DNA of 64,000 bases from Salinivirga sp035268865 (GCF_035268865.1 NZ_DATFKB010000104.1:43390-107389); one strand, 5' to 3'. Counted from the stretch's first letter, positions 44,892 through 54,564 are shown. A program made the numbers and translations. Notes: generated from the letters alone by a model not told the origin.

Positions 44892-45599
44892 ATGACCGGA
44901 ACCCTCTATTTGCTACCAATGCTCCTGGGAGAAAGCCACCCAGACATCTCTATTCCGGGTGAGGTTCAAAACATTACAACCTCTCTTAGCCATTTTTATG
45001 CGGAAAACATCAAAACTACACGCCGCTATCTCAGAAAGCTGGACAAATCTTTTGACATTGATGGCAGTCATTTCTATGTGTTAAATAAAAAAACCAACGA
45101 CGAGGACTTATCAGAAATGATGAACCCGCTGCTGCAGGGATTTGACGGAGGTATAATATCGGAGGCCGGTTTACCTGGCATAGGGGATCCCGGTAGCAAG
45201 CTGGTTAGGCTGGCACACAAAAAAAACATAAAAGTTAAACCATTAACCGGCCCTTCATCATTCGTTCTGGCCCTTGTAGCATCAGGATTAAACGGACAAT
45301 CGTTTGCATTCAACGGTTATTTACCGGTTAAAGGTCAGGAATTGACAAAAAAAATTCAGGAAATTGAAAAGCGGTCAGCACAACTCAAGCAAACTCAAAT
45401 TTTTATGGAAACGCCATACCGCAACAACCAGTTACTGGAGCAACTTTTAAAAACTTGCCATTCACAAACACAACTATGTATTGCTGTCAACATTACAACC
45501 GATCAGGAAAATATATTAACACAAAGTATCAATCAATGGAAAAGTAGCAACCCGGACTTACATAAAAAGCCTGCGGTTTTTGCTATTCTAAAAGCATAA
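44892..45599 (+). CDS. Tetrapyrrole-methylase-family SAM methyltransferase (RsmI-like, short form)
   Basis: 235-residue SAM-dependent methyltransferase. GGIISEAGLPGIGDPGSKLVRLAHKKNIKVKPLTGPSSFVLALVASGLNGQ is the characteristic block of the RsmI/TP-methylase fold, and FMETPYRNNQLLEQLL follows. It is shorter than standard RsmI (about 280 residues), lacks its C-terminal domain and differs at the N-terminus (LYLLPMLLGESHPDISIP). This short form is common in Bacteroidota; the substrate may be 16S rRNA or something else. It is 13 bp upstream of the adenosine deaminase gene. Confidence 0.8.
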   Translation: MTGTLYLLPMLLGESHPDISIPGEVQNITTSLSHFYAENIKTTRRYLRKLDKSFDIDGSHFYVLNKKTNDEDLSEMMNPLLQGFDGGIISEAGLPGIGDPGSKLVRLAHKKNIKVKPLTGPSSFVLALVASGLNGQSFAFNGYLPVKGQELTKKIQEIEKRSAQLKQTQIFMETPYRNNQLLEQLLKTCHSQTQLCIAVNITTDQENILTQSINQWKSSNPDLHKKPAVFAILKA

Positions 45600-45612
45600 A
45601 AACGAAAAAGAT

Positions 45613-46671
45613 ATGACAAAATTAAATTATGAATTTTTAAAAAGCCTCCCGAAAGCCGAGTTACATTGCCACCTGGATGGCTCAGTACGCCCGAAAACGA
45701 TGTGGGAAATGGCTCAAAAACATAAAGTAAAACTTCCTGTCGACTCTGAAGAGAAGCTTGCAAATTTTTTGGCTGCAGGAGACAAATGCGAAAGTTTGGA
45801 AGAGTACCTCAGACCATTTGACATAACAACATCTGTTCTTCAATGGGAAGATTCACTTTACCGCGCAACTTATGAACTGGCAGAAGATGCAGCAGAAGAA
45901 AATGTACGGTACCTTGAAATTCGCTTTAGTCCTGTATTGCACATTAAAAAAGGGTTAAAGCTCACCGAAGTGCTTGATGCTGTAATTAAAGGTAAAAAAC
46001 AAGCAGAAAAAGACCTCAATATCACCATAGGTATTATTATATGTGGTCTGCGTCATTTCGACCCTGAAGTTACACTTAAGCTGGCCGAGCTAACGGTTGC
46101 CTATAAAAACCGTGGAGTAGTTGGTTTTGACCTTGCTGGTGCAGAGCGCGACTTTCCGGCAAAAGACCACAAAGAAGCCTTCTACCTGATTATCAACAAC
46201 AATATTAACACAACGGTGCACGCAGGGGAAGCTTACGGGCCCGAATCAATACACCAGGCCATACATTACAACCGTGCTAACAGGCTTGGCCATGGGACAA
46301 GGCTTTTCGAAGACGGAGATTTACTTAATTATGTAAATGACCACAGAATACCACTTGAAGTTTGTCTTACATCAAATGTGCAAACCAAATCAGTTGCCTC
46401 TTTTGAGAAGCACCCGATAAAATTCTATTTCGACATGGGTATTCGCGTAACCCTAAATACAGACAACCGTTTGATTAGCAACACAACCCTAACCCGTGAA
46501 TATGAACTGGCTGTAAATGAATTTGGCTTTACAAAAGAAGAATTAAAATATTTAATTATTAACTCATTTAAATCTGCTTTTTTACCACTTAAAGAAAAAG
46601 TAGAATTACTACGAAATGCTACGAAAGAACTGGAAAAGAAAGGCCTGCAAATCAGGAAAGATTACGTATAG
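45613..46671 (+). CDS. add: Adenosine deaminase
   Basis: 352-residue TIM-barrel metal hydrolase that converts adenosine to inosine. Zinc ligands and active site are visible: AELHCHLDGSVRPKTM, VGFDLAGAE, TTVHAGEAYGPESI with the catalytic Glu region, NRLGHGTRL, and VTLNTDNRLISNTTLTREY. The TDN variant of the usual TDD is also found in other bacterial members. Start at ATG 45613. It likely works in purine salvage; pgeF (also adenosine-active in some species) is 2.5 kb away on the other strand. Confidence 0.93.
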   Translation: MTKLNYEFLKSLPKAELHCHLDGSVRPKTMWEMAQKHKVKLPVDSEEKLANFLAAGDKCESLEEYLRPFDITTSVLQWEDSLYRATYELAEDAAEENVRYLEIRFSPVLHIKKGLKLTEVLDAVIKGKKQAEKDLNITIGIIICGLRHFDPEVTLKLAELTVAYKNRGVVGFDLAGAERDFPAKDHKEAFYLIINNNINTTVHAGEAYGPESIHQAIHYNRANRLGHGTRLFEDGDLLNYVNDHRIPLEVCLTSNVQTKSVASFEKHPIKFYFDMGIRVTLNTDNRLISNTTLTREYELAVNEFGFTKEELKYLIINSFKSAFLPLKEKVELLRNATKELEKKGLQIRKDYV

Positions 46672-46728
46672 TATTTAAACCCGTTAAAAACAAAACGGAG
46701 TTGAATGTGTCACACAAATAAAAAGATT

Positions 46729-46968
46729 ATGTGGCAAGAACAAAACAATCAACTCGTTAAAGATTTTACATTTAAAGGATTTTCTCAGGCAGCCGATTTT
46801 ATTGGTCAAATTGCCCGTGAAGCAGACAAGATGGAGCATCATCCGGATGTACTGCTACATGGCTATAACAAATTACATGTTACCTTGATGACACATGATG
46901 TCGGCAAAATAACAGATAAAGACCATAAGCTGGCGGGTATAATAGACGAGCTTTACGAGAAAGTTTAA
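46729..46968 (+). CDS. Pterin-4a-carbinolamine dehydratase
   Basis: 79-residue protein of the PCD/PhhB family, which dehydrates 4a-hydroxytetrahydrobiopterin. The core motif READKMEHHPDVLLHGYNKLHVTLMTHDVGKIT contains the catalytic His-His-Pro. LVKDFTFKGFSQAADFI is the typical N-terminal half. I use the ATG at 46729; an ATG at 46705 would add eight residues. No phenylalanine hydroxylase gene is in the window, so the pathway here is unknown. It is 57 bp after the adenosine deaminase stop. Confidence 0.88.
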   Translation: MWQEQNNQLVKDFTFKGFSQAADFIGQIAREADKMEHHPDVLLHGYNKLHVTLMTHDVGKITDKDHKLAGIIDELYEKV

Positions 46969-46989
46969 AATGAGTGGACAAAACTTATA

Positions 46990-48096
46990 TTAAAAACCTG
47001 GTTGGAAAAATTCAATCAGGTTTTTTGTTGTTTGCTTGATGTCGAACATGCGCTGCGTACGTTGCCTTCCATTCCTTCCCATTAATTCGCGGGCCTTTTC
47101 ATCATCTATAAGTTGCATAACAGCATCAGCAAAGGCTTCTTTATCATTGACAGGAACAAGCAATCCGTTCTTTTTGTGCGACACCACCTCCGGATTGCTA
47201 CTTATATCAAAAGCCACAATTGGCTTTTTGCATGCCTGAGCCTCTACAAGCACATAACCAAACCCTTCCCACAAAGACGACAATAAAAATATATCAATAT
47301 GGTTCATAAATGATTTTACATCATCAACAAATCCTGTTAAATGAACATGTTCCTGCAGGTTACGCTTATTAATCTCACGCTCTAACATTTCTCTCAAGCG
47401 TCCATCTCCACCGATCTTTAAGCTAAAATTATATCCACGCTCACGCAATATTTCAGCAACATCCAATAAAAAAAGCTGGTTCTTTTGCTCTTCTAACCTG
47501 CCCAGATTGCCAAGAATTACAGCGTGGCCCACGCGCTCATAATGTTCGGTTTCTTCAGCATCGAATCGTTCCAATTCAATACCGTTATAAATTACTTTTA
47601 TCCGATCAGGATCAATGAAATTGCCATTTTCTTGCAAAATGGTTCTGCGTGTCTCTTCAGAGTTAGCCAACACCCTGTCCACAACCTTCTTAAATAAATA
47701 ACGGTTAAGCCAGGTATTGCTTATAGGAATTGCACTTCCGCGACGATATACAATATCGGGCACCTCTGCAGAGCGGGCAGCAATGCCGGCTGCTTTGAGG
47801 TCGGCGGGTAAATTGAGCACAATATGAGTTACGTCCATTCTTTTGAAAAACCTGCTAAGCCTTGCTTTCAAAAATGGATTTAAAAAACTTAAATTTCCAA
47901 TTCTAAATTCATATAATGGAATGCCAGCTGCCCTGGCACGCTGAGCAAGGCGGGTGTCTGGAGCAGCACACATAATTACCTGCATGCCTTCGGCCAGCAA
48001 ACGCTGAGCCATCTCAAAATGCCATTTTTCACCGCCTCCCCAGGCTTTACATGAATTAAAAAAACAAATTACTTTTTGGTCTTCTCCTTGTGCCAC
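46990..48096 (-). CDS. Family 4 glycosyltransferase (LPS-type)
   Basis: 368-residue GT-B enzyme. N-terminal half starts VICFFNSCKAWGGGEKWHFEMAQRL; the donor domain has ILGNLGRLEEQKNQLFLLDVA, LTGFVDDVKSFMNHIDIFLLSS and the EX7E motif in EGFGYVLVEAQACKKPIV. The start is GTG at 48096, which overlaps the upstream glycosyltransferase gene by 28 nt. No in-frame ATG exists until well inside the domain. The pair probably extends the LPS core or a related surface glycan; sugar specificity unknown. Confidence 0.87.
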   Translation of the reverse strand: MAQGEDQKVICFFNSCKAWGGGEKWHFEMAQRLLAEGMQVIMCAAPDTRLAQRARAAGIPLYEFRIGNLSFLNPFLKARLSRFFKRMDVTHIVLNLPADLKAAGIAARSAEVPDIVYRRGSAIPISNTWLNRYLFKKVVDRVLANSEETRRTILQENGNFIDPDRIKVIYNGIELERFDAEETEHYERVGHAVILGNLGRLEEQKNQLFLLDVAEILRERGYNFSLKIGGDGRLREMLEREINKRNLQEHVHLTGFVDDVKSFMNHIDIFLLSSLWEGFGYVLVEAQACKKPIVAFDISSNPEVVSHKKNGLLVPVNDKEAFADAVMQLIDDEKARELMGRNGRQRTQRMFDIKQTTKNLIEFFQPGF

Positions 48097-48836
48097 AACT
48101 GATATAATTTTACCTGCTTTAAAAATGTGGAATGAGCAGAGTTTTTACAAATAACATAACCATAAAAACCATCTCTGAAGCCACCTTTTAATATGTAAGA
48201 TTTAAAAAACTTCCACAACGGGCTTATCCACAACCTAAAATACGAAAAACGCTGCCCTCTTTTAAAGCGCATATTAGCGGCAATTGAAGAGAATTTATTT
48301 ATCGTATCCATGTGTTGTTCAATGGTATAAAACGAATAGTGTAATAAATCACCTTTCAAATAACGAATATCAGCGTCTTTTACCATCTCATATCTGTCGT
48401 GGGGGTTCTCTCCTGTCCATTTACCTTTACGACTATCCCACAAACGTAGTTTACGGTCCGGATACCATCCGCAATGCCGTATCCATTTACCACAATAATT
48501 GGTTAAGCGGTTAAAATAGTAGCCATCTGCCTCGAAATTTTCCTTTATTGCTTCGATCTCTTTTCTAAGCTTCTCATTCAAGGCTTCGTCAGCATCCAAA
48601 GAAAGCACATGCGGATATTTTGCATAAGAAATAGCAAGGTTTTTTTGTTCGATATGTCCATCGAAACGGTGCTCGAAAAAACGTGCTCCATGGGCTTCAC
48701 AAATACTTTTTGTATTGTCTTTGGAGAAACTGTCAAGTACCACTATATCATCAGCAATTCCTTTTACAGATTCAAGGCAGCGCCCTATGTTTTTTTCCTC
48801 ATTGAATGTAATAACTACAACTGAAACAGGTGTCAT
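48069..48836 (-). CDS. Family 2 glycosyltransferase (WaaE/KdtX-like)
   Basis: 255 residues when started at the ATG at 48836 (MTPVSVVVITFNEEKNIGRC), which places the GT2 fold normally; the frame to 48908 would add 24 residues. Visible GT-A features: VVITFNEEKNIGRCLESV, DDIVVLDSFSKDNT, HIEQKNLAISYA and LSLDADEALNEKL with the Asp-x-Asp metal site. The C-terminal part (WYPDRKLRLWDSRKGKWTGENPHDRYE) is typical of LPS core glucosyltransferases of the WaaE/KdtX group. It overlaps the GT4 gene by 28 nt and is divergent from the ABC-F gene. Confidence 0.87.
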   Translation of the reverse strand: MTPVSVVVITFNEEKNIGRCLESVKGIADDIVVLDSFSKDNTKSICEAHGARFFEHRFDGHIEQKNLAISYAKYPHVLSLDADEALNEKLRKEIEAIKENFEADGYYFNRLTNYCGKWIRHCGWYPDRKLRLWDSRKGKWTGENPHDRYEMVKDADIRYLKGDLLHYSFYTIEQHMDTINKFSSIAANMRFKRGQRFSYFRLWISPLWKFFKSYILKGGFRDGFYGYVICKNSAHSTFLKQVKLYQLWHKEKTKK

Positions 48837-49021
48837 GGATATATGGTTTGGTACAAAGATAGGCATACACCTTGAAAGTCCATGCTTTTTTGAATTTTCT
48901 AAAAACATTTATCCATGAAGGTTCATTCAAAAAATATCATTACAATTATGCTGTTTACATATTACATTAATCTTTTCATTCAACTTTTTATAACTTCGCA
49001 TTCTCATTTCAGACCATAAAA

Positions 49022-50980
49022 ATGATAGCACTTAACGACATAACAATAAGATTTGACGGTGAAGCGTTGTTTGAAAAGATTTCATTCAAGGTAAATCCGA
49101 AAAACCGCATAGGACTTGCCGGCCGCAATGGAGCAGGCAAATCAACTATTTTAAAAGTAATTGCCGGGCTACAAGACTACGATGAGGGTCAACTAGCGAT
49201 ATCGAAAGATACATCAATTGGTTATTTGCCCCAGCATATGCAAATTGCCGATACGCAAACCGTGATGGAAGAAACGCTCACGGCTTTTGAGCATATCAAT
49301 GAGCTGGAAAATGAAATAGCCCACCTGAATAAAGCCATTGCAGAGCGTGACGATTATGAATCTGATGATTACATGGAACTCATCACCCGTGTAACAGACA
49401 AAAACGAACGTTACCAAATGATGGATGGTGATAAACGTATAGGTTTTGCTGAGCAAACACTCGCAGGCCTGGGTTTTGAAGCAAAAGACCTGAAAAGACC
49501 AACATCAGAATTTAGCGGTGGGTGGCGCATGCGTATTGAGCTGGCTAAAATATTATTGCAACAACCCGATGTCTTGTTGCTCGATGAACCAACGAACCAT
49601 CTTGATATTGAAAGCATCTCGTGGCTTGAAGATTTATTAAAAAACTACCGTGGTGCTGTCATTATGGTGTCACACGACAGGTTTTTTCTGGATGCTATTA
49701 CCAACCGCACCATTGAAATCTCGCTGGGTCAAATTTACGATTACCCGGTACCCTATACGCAATATACGAAATTAATGAGAGAGCGGCGGGAGCAACAAAA
49801 AGCCGCCTTTGAGAACCAGCAGAAAAAAATCAAGGAAACCGAAGAGTTTATCGAAAAATTTCGCTACAAAGCTACCAAAGCGGTCCAGGTGCAAAGCAGG
49901 GTAAAAATGCTGGAGAAGATGGAACGTATCGAAATCGACGATATGGATTCAACTGTAATGAATTTACGTTTCCCTCCGGCACCAAGGACAGGTGACATTG
50001 TTATTGATGCTGATGATGTAGGGAAACATTTTGGCGATCATGAAGTTTTCAGCAATGCCAACTTCACCATTGAACGGGGCGAGAAAATAAGTTTTGTAGG
50101 TAAAAATGGTGAAGGAAAAACAACCCTGGTACGCATCATAATGAACGAAATTGAACATGAGGGAAAATTAAAAACAGGGCACAATGTAAAAATTGGGTAT
50201 TATGCTCAAAACCAACCCGAGCAGATGAACCCGAATAAAACGGTATTTGAAACCATAGACGACCTGGCAACGGGAGACATGCGCACAAAAACCCGCGATA
50301 TTTTGGGATCATTCCTTTTTAGCGGCGAAGATATTGATAAAAAGGTTAGTGTGCTTAGTGGTGGAGAAAGGGCAAGGCTTGCCATCGCCTGCATGCTATT
50401 AGACCCGATTAACCTGCTTGTTATGGATGAGCCAACGCACCATTTAGATATGTATTCTAAAGATGTGCTTAAAAAAGCTTTAAACAATTTCGACGGAACA
50501 CTCATAATTATATCGCACGACAGGTATTTTCTGGATGGACTAACGCAAAAGACTTATGAGTTTCGCGAAAAAAGGGTAATTGAGCATCTGGGAGGAATTG
50601 AAGAGTTCATTAGGAAACGCAAACTGGAGCGCCTCAATGAACTTAACACGACTTCGGGCACCAAAAGCAAATCAGATAAGGCCAGTTCAGACAATACCAA
50701 TGCAAGCAATAAAGACCTTTACGCAGCCAGAAAAACCTTAGACAAGGACATTCGCAAAGCAGAGAAAAAAGCCACGGAAATGGAGCAGGCAATAACGGAT
50801 TACGAAAAAGCTATTGAAACTGTGAATAAAAAAATGGCTGATCCAGCAAAAGCCGAATATGAAAAAGACAGTAATGAGTTAAAAGCGCTGGAGCAAAAAT
50901 TATCTGAAGCTTTGGAAAATTGGGAAGTAGCCCTCCAGGATATAGAAATACTTAAAGAGAAAAGGGAAGCATTAAAATAA
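49022..50980 (+). CDS. ABC-F family ATPase
   Basis: 652-residue cytosolic protein with two ABC domains and no membrane part. First Walker A GRNGAGKSTILK, signature FSGGWRMRIELAKIL, Walker B LLLDEPTNHLD; then the ABC-F linker (KAAFENQQKKIKETEEFIEKFRYKATKAVQVQSR). Second Walker A GKNGEGKTTLVR, signature LSGGERARLAIACML, Walker B LVMDEPTHHLDMYS. The last about 90 residues are a charged coiled coil as in Uup. Members act on the ribosome (translation factors, sometimes antibiotic protection); the exact role here is unknown. A terminator overlaps the stop. Confidence 0.92.
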   Translation: MIALNDITIRFDGEALFEKISFKVNPKNRIGLAGRNGAGKSTILKVIAGLQDYDEGQLAISKDTSIGYLPQHMQIADTQTVMEETLTAFEHINELENEIAHLNKAIAERDDYESDDYMELITRVTDKNERYQMMDGDKRIGFAEQTLAGLGFEAKDLKRPTSEFSGGWRMRIELAKILLQQPDVLLLDEPTNHLDIESISWLEDLLKNYRGAVIMVSHDRFFLDAITNRTIEISLGQIYDYPVPYTQYTKLMRERREQQKAAFENQQKKIKETEEFIEKFRYKATKAVQVQSRVKMLEKMERIEIDDMDSTVMNLRFPPAPRTGDIVIDADDVGKHFGDHEVFSNANFTIERGEKISFVGKNGEGKTTLVRIIMNEIEHEGKLKTGHNVKIGYYAQNQPEQMNPNKTVFETIDDLATGDMRTKTRDILGSFLFSGEDIDKKVSVLSGGERARLAIACMLLDPINLLVMDEPTHHLDMYSKDVLKKALNNFDGTLIIISHDRYFLDGLTQKTYEFREKRVIEHLGGIEEFIRKRKLERLNELNTTSGTKSKSDKASSDNTNASNKDLYAARKTLDKDIRKAEKKATEMEQAITDYEKAIETVNKKMADPAKAEYEKDSNELKALEQKLSEALENWEVALQDIEILKEKREALK

Positions 50981-50990
50981 CTTCCCTTTT
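50961..50990 (+). terminator. Terminator overlapping the end of the ABC-F gene
   Basis: AAAGGGAAG (50961-50969) pairs perfectly with CTTCCCTTT (50981-50989); the TAA stop is in the loop and TTTTC follows. The T-run is short. Confidence 0.6.
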
Positions 50991-51034
50991 CTAAACAAAT
51001 GGATTCACAAAAAAACTGTCATGAAAAAAATTAC

Positions 51035-51499
51035 TTATTGTTCCTGACGCTTTCGGCGTTTGCGTTTTGGCAAAATCTTAGGTGGTGCAAAACGTAGTTC
51101 ATCACGATAGTGATCGTAAACATATTGCTTCACACTATTCCAGGATTTAAAATGCCGTATAAATGGCGTTAAAGAAAAATCGCTGTGTTTTCTAAAAAGC
51201 CTGAAAGAAGGCATCTTTCCTTCAGCATTTGCAGCTTTAATAAATTCCTGTATAAGCTCTTCCTTAGAAATCTCGTTGCTCGGTGGCAATCTATATAAGT
51301 TTATCGGTAAACCTGCATCGTGTACTGCAGCATTCCATGTTCCATAAAGATAGACAATTTGACCATATGAGATACGTGTATCTTCCTGCCCTTTATATTC
51401 TATTTTTGTAGGCGGTTTACCTAGCCTTTCCGCAACCCGCTTGATTTCCTGGCGGCTAAGCTGCTTCTTTTCTTCGTTATTCAAATTTAGTCGCTTCAT
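51035..51499 (-). CDS. Protein with homing-endonuclease-associated repeats, no nuclease domain
   Basis: 154 residues from the ATG at 51499; the frame to 51505 begins with TTG. Two repeats of the helix-rich homing-endonuclease-associated (HNHa) type are visible: about residues 15-64 (ERLGKPPTKIEY ... SYGQIVYLYGTWNAAVHDAGLP) and about 77-128 (ANAEGKMPSFRLFRK ... FIRHFKSWNSVKQYV). The tail (PKRKRRKR) is strongly basic. No His-Asn-His, GIY-YIG or LAGLIDADG motif is present. DNA binding is inferred; the biological role is unknown. It is a lone gene between the ABC-F and valS terminators. Confidence 0.65.
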   Translation of the reverse strand: MKRLNLNNEEKKQLSRQEIKRVAERLGKPPTKIEYKGQEDTRISYGQIVYLYGTWNAAVHDAGLPINLYRLPPSNEISKEELIQEFIKAANAEGKMPSFRLFRKHSDFSLTPFIRHFKSWNSVKQYVYDHYRDELRFAPPKILPKRKRRKRQEQ

Positions 51500-51696
51500 C
51501 AGCAAGTCATTTTAATGGGTTTAGTATCAAACAAACCAAACACAATTTTTGTTTGGAAAATACCCATAAATGAAATCATAAATATTTGTTAATAAATTTC
51601 TTATGCCGCCGAAGAAATAGAGATACAGACTATACAGGAAACACAATAAAAAACATTTTCGGCTCCTTTTTGGGCTAAAAAATCACTATCATAAAA

Positions 51697-51730
51697 AAGG
51701 CTTCATCCAATGCGAATTGAATGAAGCCTT
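51697..51730 (-). terminator. Intrinsic terminator after valS (bidirectional)
   Basis: AAGGCTTCAT pairs with ATGAAGCCTT (10 bp) and an inner CAAT/ATTG helix closes a GCGA loop. On the minus strand TTTTTT follows, 33 nt after the valS stop; on the plus strand AAAAAA follows. The rest of 51500-51762 contains nothing else I can identify. Confidence 0.88.
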
Positions 51731-51762
51731 AAAAAATTATAGGTATTAAATATTATTTAGTA

Positions 51763-54399
51763 TTAACTCAGATTAGCAATTTGCTCTTCAAGCGTTTTGA
51801 TTTTTTGCTCAGCATCATCTTTTTTCTTGCGCTCAGCCTCTACAACCTTCTCCGGAGCATTATTTACAAATCGCTCATTACCGAGCTTTTTCATAACCGA
51901 ATTCAAAAAGCCTTTATTATATTCCAGCTCTTTATTTAACTTTTCCAATTCGGCCTCTTTATCAATCATATCGCCTACCGGAATAAAGCACTCATGTGTG
52001 CGGACCAAAAATGAAGTAGCATCTTCAACTTTCGCTGTTGCATGCTCCAGTTTATTTACATTAGCCAATTTGCTGATTACACTTTCATAATGCTCAGGCC
52101 ATGCATCATCTCCCCTATTCACAAACAAATCCAACCCTTCTTTCATGGCAATATTTTTCTCTTTCCGCACCTTCCTCACTCCGGCCACCACTTCTTTAGC
52201 CTGCTCAAACACATCCAGATCTTTAGAATCATATGTACCAGCCTTACGCGCAGGTGTAATCATTAGCGACTCGCCCGCATTGCGCTCTTCGAGGTAATGC
52301 CATATCTCTTCAGTTATAAATGGCATAAACGGGTGGAGTATGTGCAACAGCCGATCGAAAAGCACAATAGTCTCAGACATTGTTTTTCCATCGATGGGCT
52401 GCTGATAAGCCGGCTTAATAATTTCGAGGAACCAGGAAGAAAACTCATCCCAGAAAAGCTTGTAAACTGTCATTAGAGCTTCACTTAACCGGAATTGTTC
52501 AAACTGTTTATCGAGTCTCTTAGAAGTCTCGTTCAATTTGGCATCGAGCCATGCTGTAGCCATTTTTGACGCTTCTGGCTGGTCCAAATTATCATCTACC
52601 TCCCAGGTTTTAACAAGTCGGAACGCGTTCCAGATTTTATTGGCAAAATTACGGCCCTGCTCAGGAAGCGATTCATCAAAAAGCAGATCGCCCCCTGCAG
52701 GAGAGCATAAAAGCATACCCACACGCACACCATCGGCGCCATATTTCTCCATTAGCTTAATCGGATCTGGCGAGTTGCCCAACGATTTGCTCATTTTGCG
52801 ACGATGTTGGTCGCGCACAATACCTGTGAAATAAACATTTTCGAAAGGTTTTTGACCTAAATATTCATATCCGGCAATGATCATACGAGCCACCCAGAAA
52901 AACATAATTTCAGGTGCAGTTACCAAGTCATTGGTAGGATAATAGTACTGAATATCCTTATTATCAGGCTGTGTCAGTCCATTAAATACAGAGATGGGCC
53001 ACAACCATGAAGAAAACCATGTATCGAGCACATCCTCATCCTGACGCAACTGGTCAAGCGTTAGACTTGTGTCACCTGTTTTTTCCTGCGCCAGCTTCAG
53101 AGCCTCTTCTTCTGTTTGGGCTACCACAAAATCGTTGCTGTTGGGTAAATACCAGGCGGGTATGCGATGTCCCCACCATAGCTGGCGGGAAATACACCAA
53201 TCCTGAATATTCTCCATCCAGTGGCGGTATGTATTTTTAAATTTTGCGGGATGAAACTGAACCTCATCGTTCATTACAGCATCTAATGCCGGCTTAGATA
53301 TTTCCTTCATACGCATGAACCATTGCATTGAAAGCCTTGGTTCTATAACAGCATCGGTTCTTTCAGAATAACCCACTTTGTTGGTGTAATCTTCAATCTT
53401 AAGCATGTTTCCCTGTGCTTCAAGCATGGGAATAATTTGCTTACGGGCCTCAAAACGGTCGGTCCCTACCAACACCTCTGCAGCTTCATTAAGTGTACCG
53501 TCATCATTAAAAATATCAATTGACCTCAAATTATGGCGTTGTCCAATTTCATAGTCATTAATATCGTGTGCAGGCGTAATTTTAAGGGCTCCCGTACCAA
53601 ACTCCATATCCACATACTCATCTTCAATAACTTCAACCGGCCTGTTTACAAGGGGCACAATTACTTTTTTCCCCACAAACTTCTGAAACCGCTCATCGTT
53701 TGGATTTACACATACGGCTGTGTCACCCAAAATTGTCTCCGGACGCGTTGTTGCAATTGTCAGATATTCGCTTTCGCTGCCTTCTACAAGATATTTAAGG
53801 TAATATAACTTCGACTGTTCTTCTTTATATATTACTTCTTCATCGCTAACGGCAGTTTTAGCTTTGGGATCCCAGTTCACCATGCGCACACCACGGTAGA
53901 TTTTGCTTTTCTTATACAAATCAACAAAAACCTGGAGCACGCTATTAGAATACTCTTCGTCCATAGTAAACGAGGTACGGTTCCAATCGCATGAAGCACC
54001 CAGTTTTTTTAACTGGTCCAATATTATTCCTCCATGTTTCTCTTTCCACTCCCAGGCGTGTTCAAGAAACTCGTCACGAGACAGACTATGTTTATCGATA
54101 CCCTCATCCCTTAGTTTGTTTACTACTTTGGCCTCAGTTGCGATTGATGCATGATCGGTACCCGGCACCCAACAAACATTCTTACCCTTCATGCGGGCAC
54201 GGCGAACCAATACATCCTGAATTGTATTGTTGAGCATATGTCCCATATGGAGAACGCCTGTTACATTGGGCGGTGGTATAACTACCGTATATGGATCACG
54301 ATCATCAGGCTCTGAGTGAAAAAAACCATGTTCGAGCCAGTAACTGTACCATTTATCTTCTGTGTTGAGGGGATTGTACTTGGTGGGTATCTCCTTCAT
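51763..54399 (-). CDS. valS: Valine--tRNA ligase
   Basis: 878-residue class I aminoacyl-tRNA synthetase. HIGH-type motif in PPPNVTGVLHMGHMLNN, the WVPGTDHASIATEAKV block, TTRPETILGDTAVCVNP of the editing domain, DVLDTWFSSWLWP, and KMSKSLGNSPDPI. The last about 65 residues are a coiled coil (ELEKLNKELEYNKGFL) typical of ValRS. Upstream, an inverted repeat overlaps the probable -7 box; downstream, a strong terminator makes it monocistronic. Confidence 0.98.
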   Translation of the reverse strand: MKEIPTKYNPLNTEDKWYSYWLEHGFFHSEPDDRDPYTVVIPPPNVTGVLHMGHMLNNTIQDVLVRRARMKGKNVCWVPGTDHASIATEAKVVNKLRDEGIDKHSLSRDEFLEHAWEWKEKHGGIILDQLKKLGASCDWNRTSFTMDEEYSNSVLQVFVDLYKKSKIYRGVRMVNWDPKAKTAVSDEEVIYKEEQSKLYYLKYLVEGSESEYLTIATTRPETILGDTAVCVNPNDERFQKFVGKKVIVPLVNRPVEVIEDEYVDMEFGTGALKITPAHDINDYEIGQRHNLRSIDIFNDDGTLNEAAEVLVGTDRFEARKQIIPMLEAQGNMLKIEDYTNKVGYSERTDAVIEPRLSMQWFMRMKEISKPALDAVMNDEVQFHPAKFKNTYRHWMENIQDWCISRQLWWGHRIPAWYLPNSNDFVVAQTEEEALKLAQEKTGDTSLTLDQLRQDEDVLDTWFSSWLWPISVFNGLTQPDNKDIQYYYPTNDLVTAPEIMFFWVARMIIAGYEYLGQKPFENVYFTGIVRDQHRRKMSKSLGNSPDPIKLMEKYGADGVRVGMLLCSPAGGDLLFDESLPEQGRNFANKIWNAFRLVKTWEVDDNLDQPEASKMATAWLDAKLNETSKRLDKQFEQFRLSEALMTVYKLFWDEFSSWFLEIIKPAYQQPIDGKTMSETIVLFDRLLHILHPFMPFITEEIWHYLEERNAGESLMITPARKAGTYDSKDLDVFEQAKEVVAGVRKVRKEKNIAMKEGLDLFVNRGDDAWPEHYESVISKLANVNKLEHATAKVEDATSFLVRTHECFIPVGDMIDKEAELEKLNKELEYNKGFLNSVMKKLGNERFVNNAPEKVVEAERKKKDDAEQKIKTLEEQIANLS

Positions 54400-54431
54400 A
54401 TCGAATCGATTTATTTACTGTGTTTTACTAA

Positions 54432-54454
54432 AAGATTACAAAAATAGTAATCTT
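54432..54454 (-). promoter_or_regulatory. Inverted repeat over the putative valS -7 box
   Basis: On the minus strand AAGATTAC and GTAATCTT form an 8-bp perfect inverted repeat with a 7-nt centre, and TATTTTTG (54446 to 54439), a match to TAnnTTTG, spans the centre. Could be an operator or the 5' hairpin of a processed transcript. It begins 33 nt upstream of the valS ATG. Confidence 0.5.
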
Positions 54455-54556
54455 ATTGTAATATCTAAGCAAGAAAAAATTTAGGCCCAAATGTTTTAAA
54501 CCTATTTAAAATAATTATAAATAAGCAAAAATTAATGCCAAAGCTTAAACTATTGC

Positions 54557-54564
54557 TAAATTTG
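54557..54564 (+). promoter_or_regulatory. Candidate -7 box of the aspartate aminotransferase gene
   Basis: TAAATTTG matches TAnnTTTG and would give a leader of about 44 nt. No convincing upstream TTG box was seen. Confidence 0.4.
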
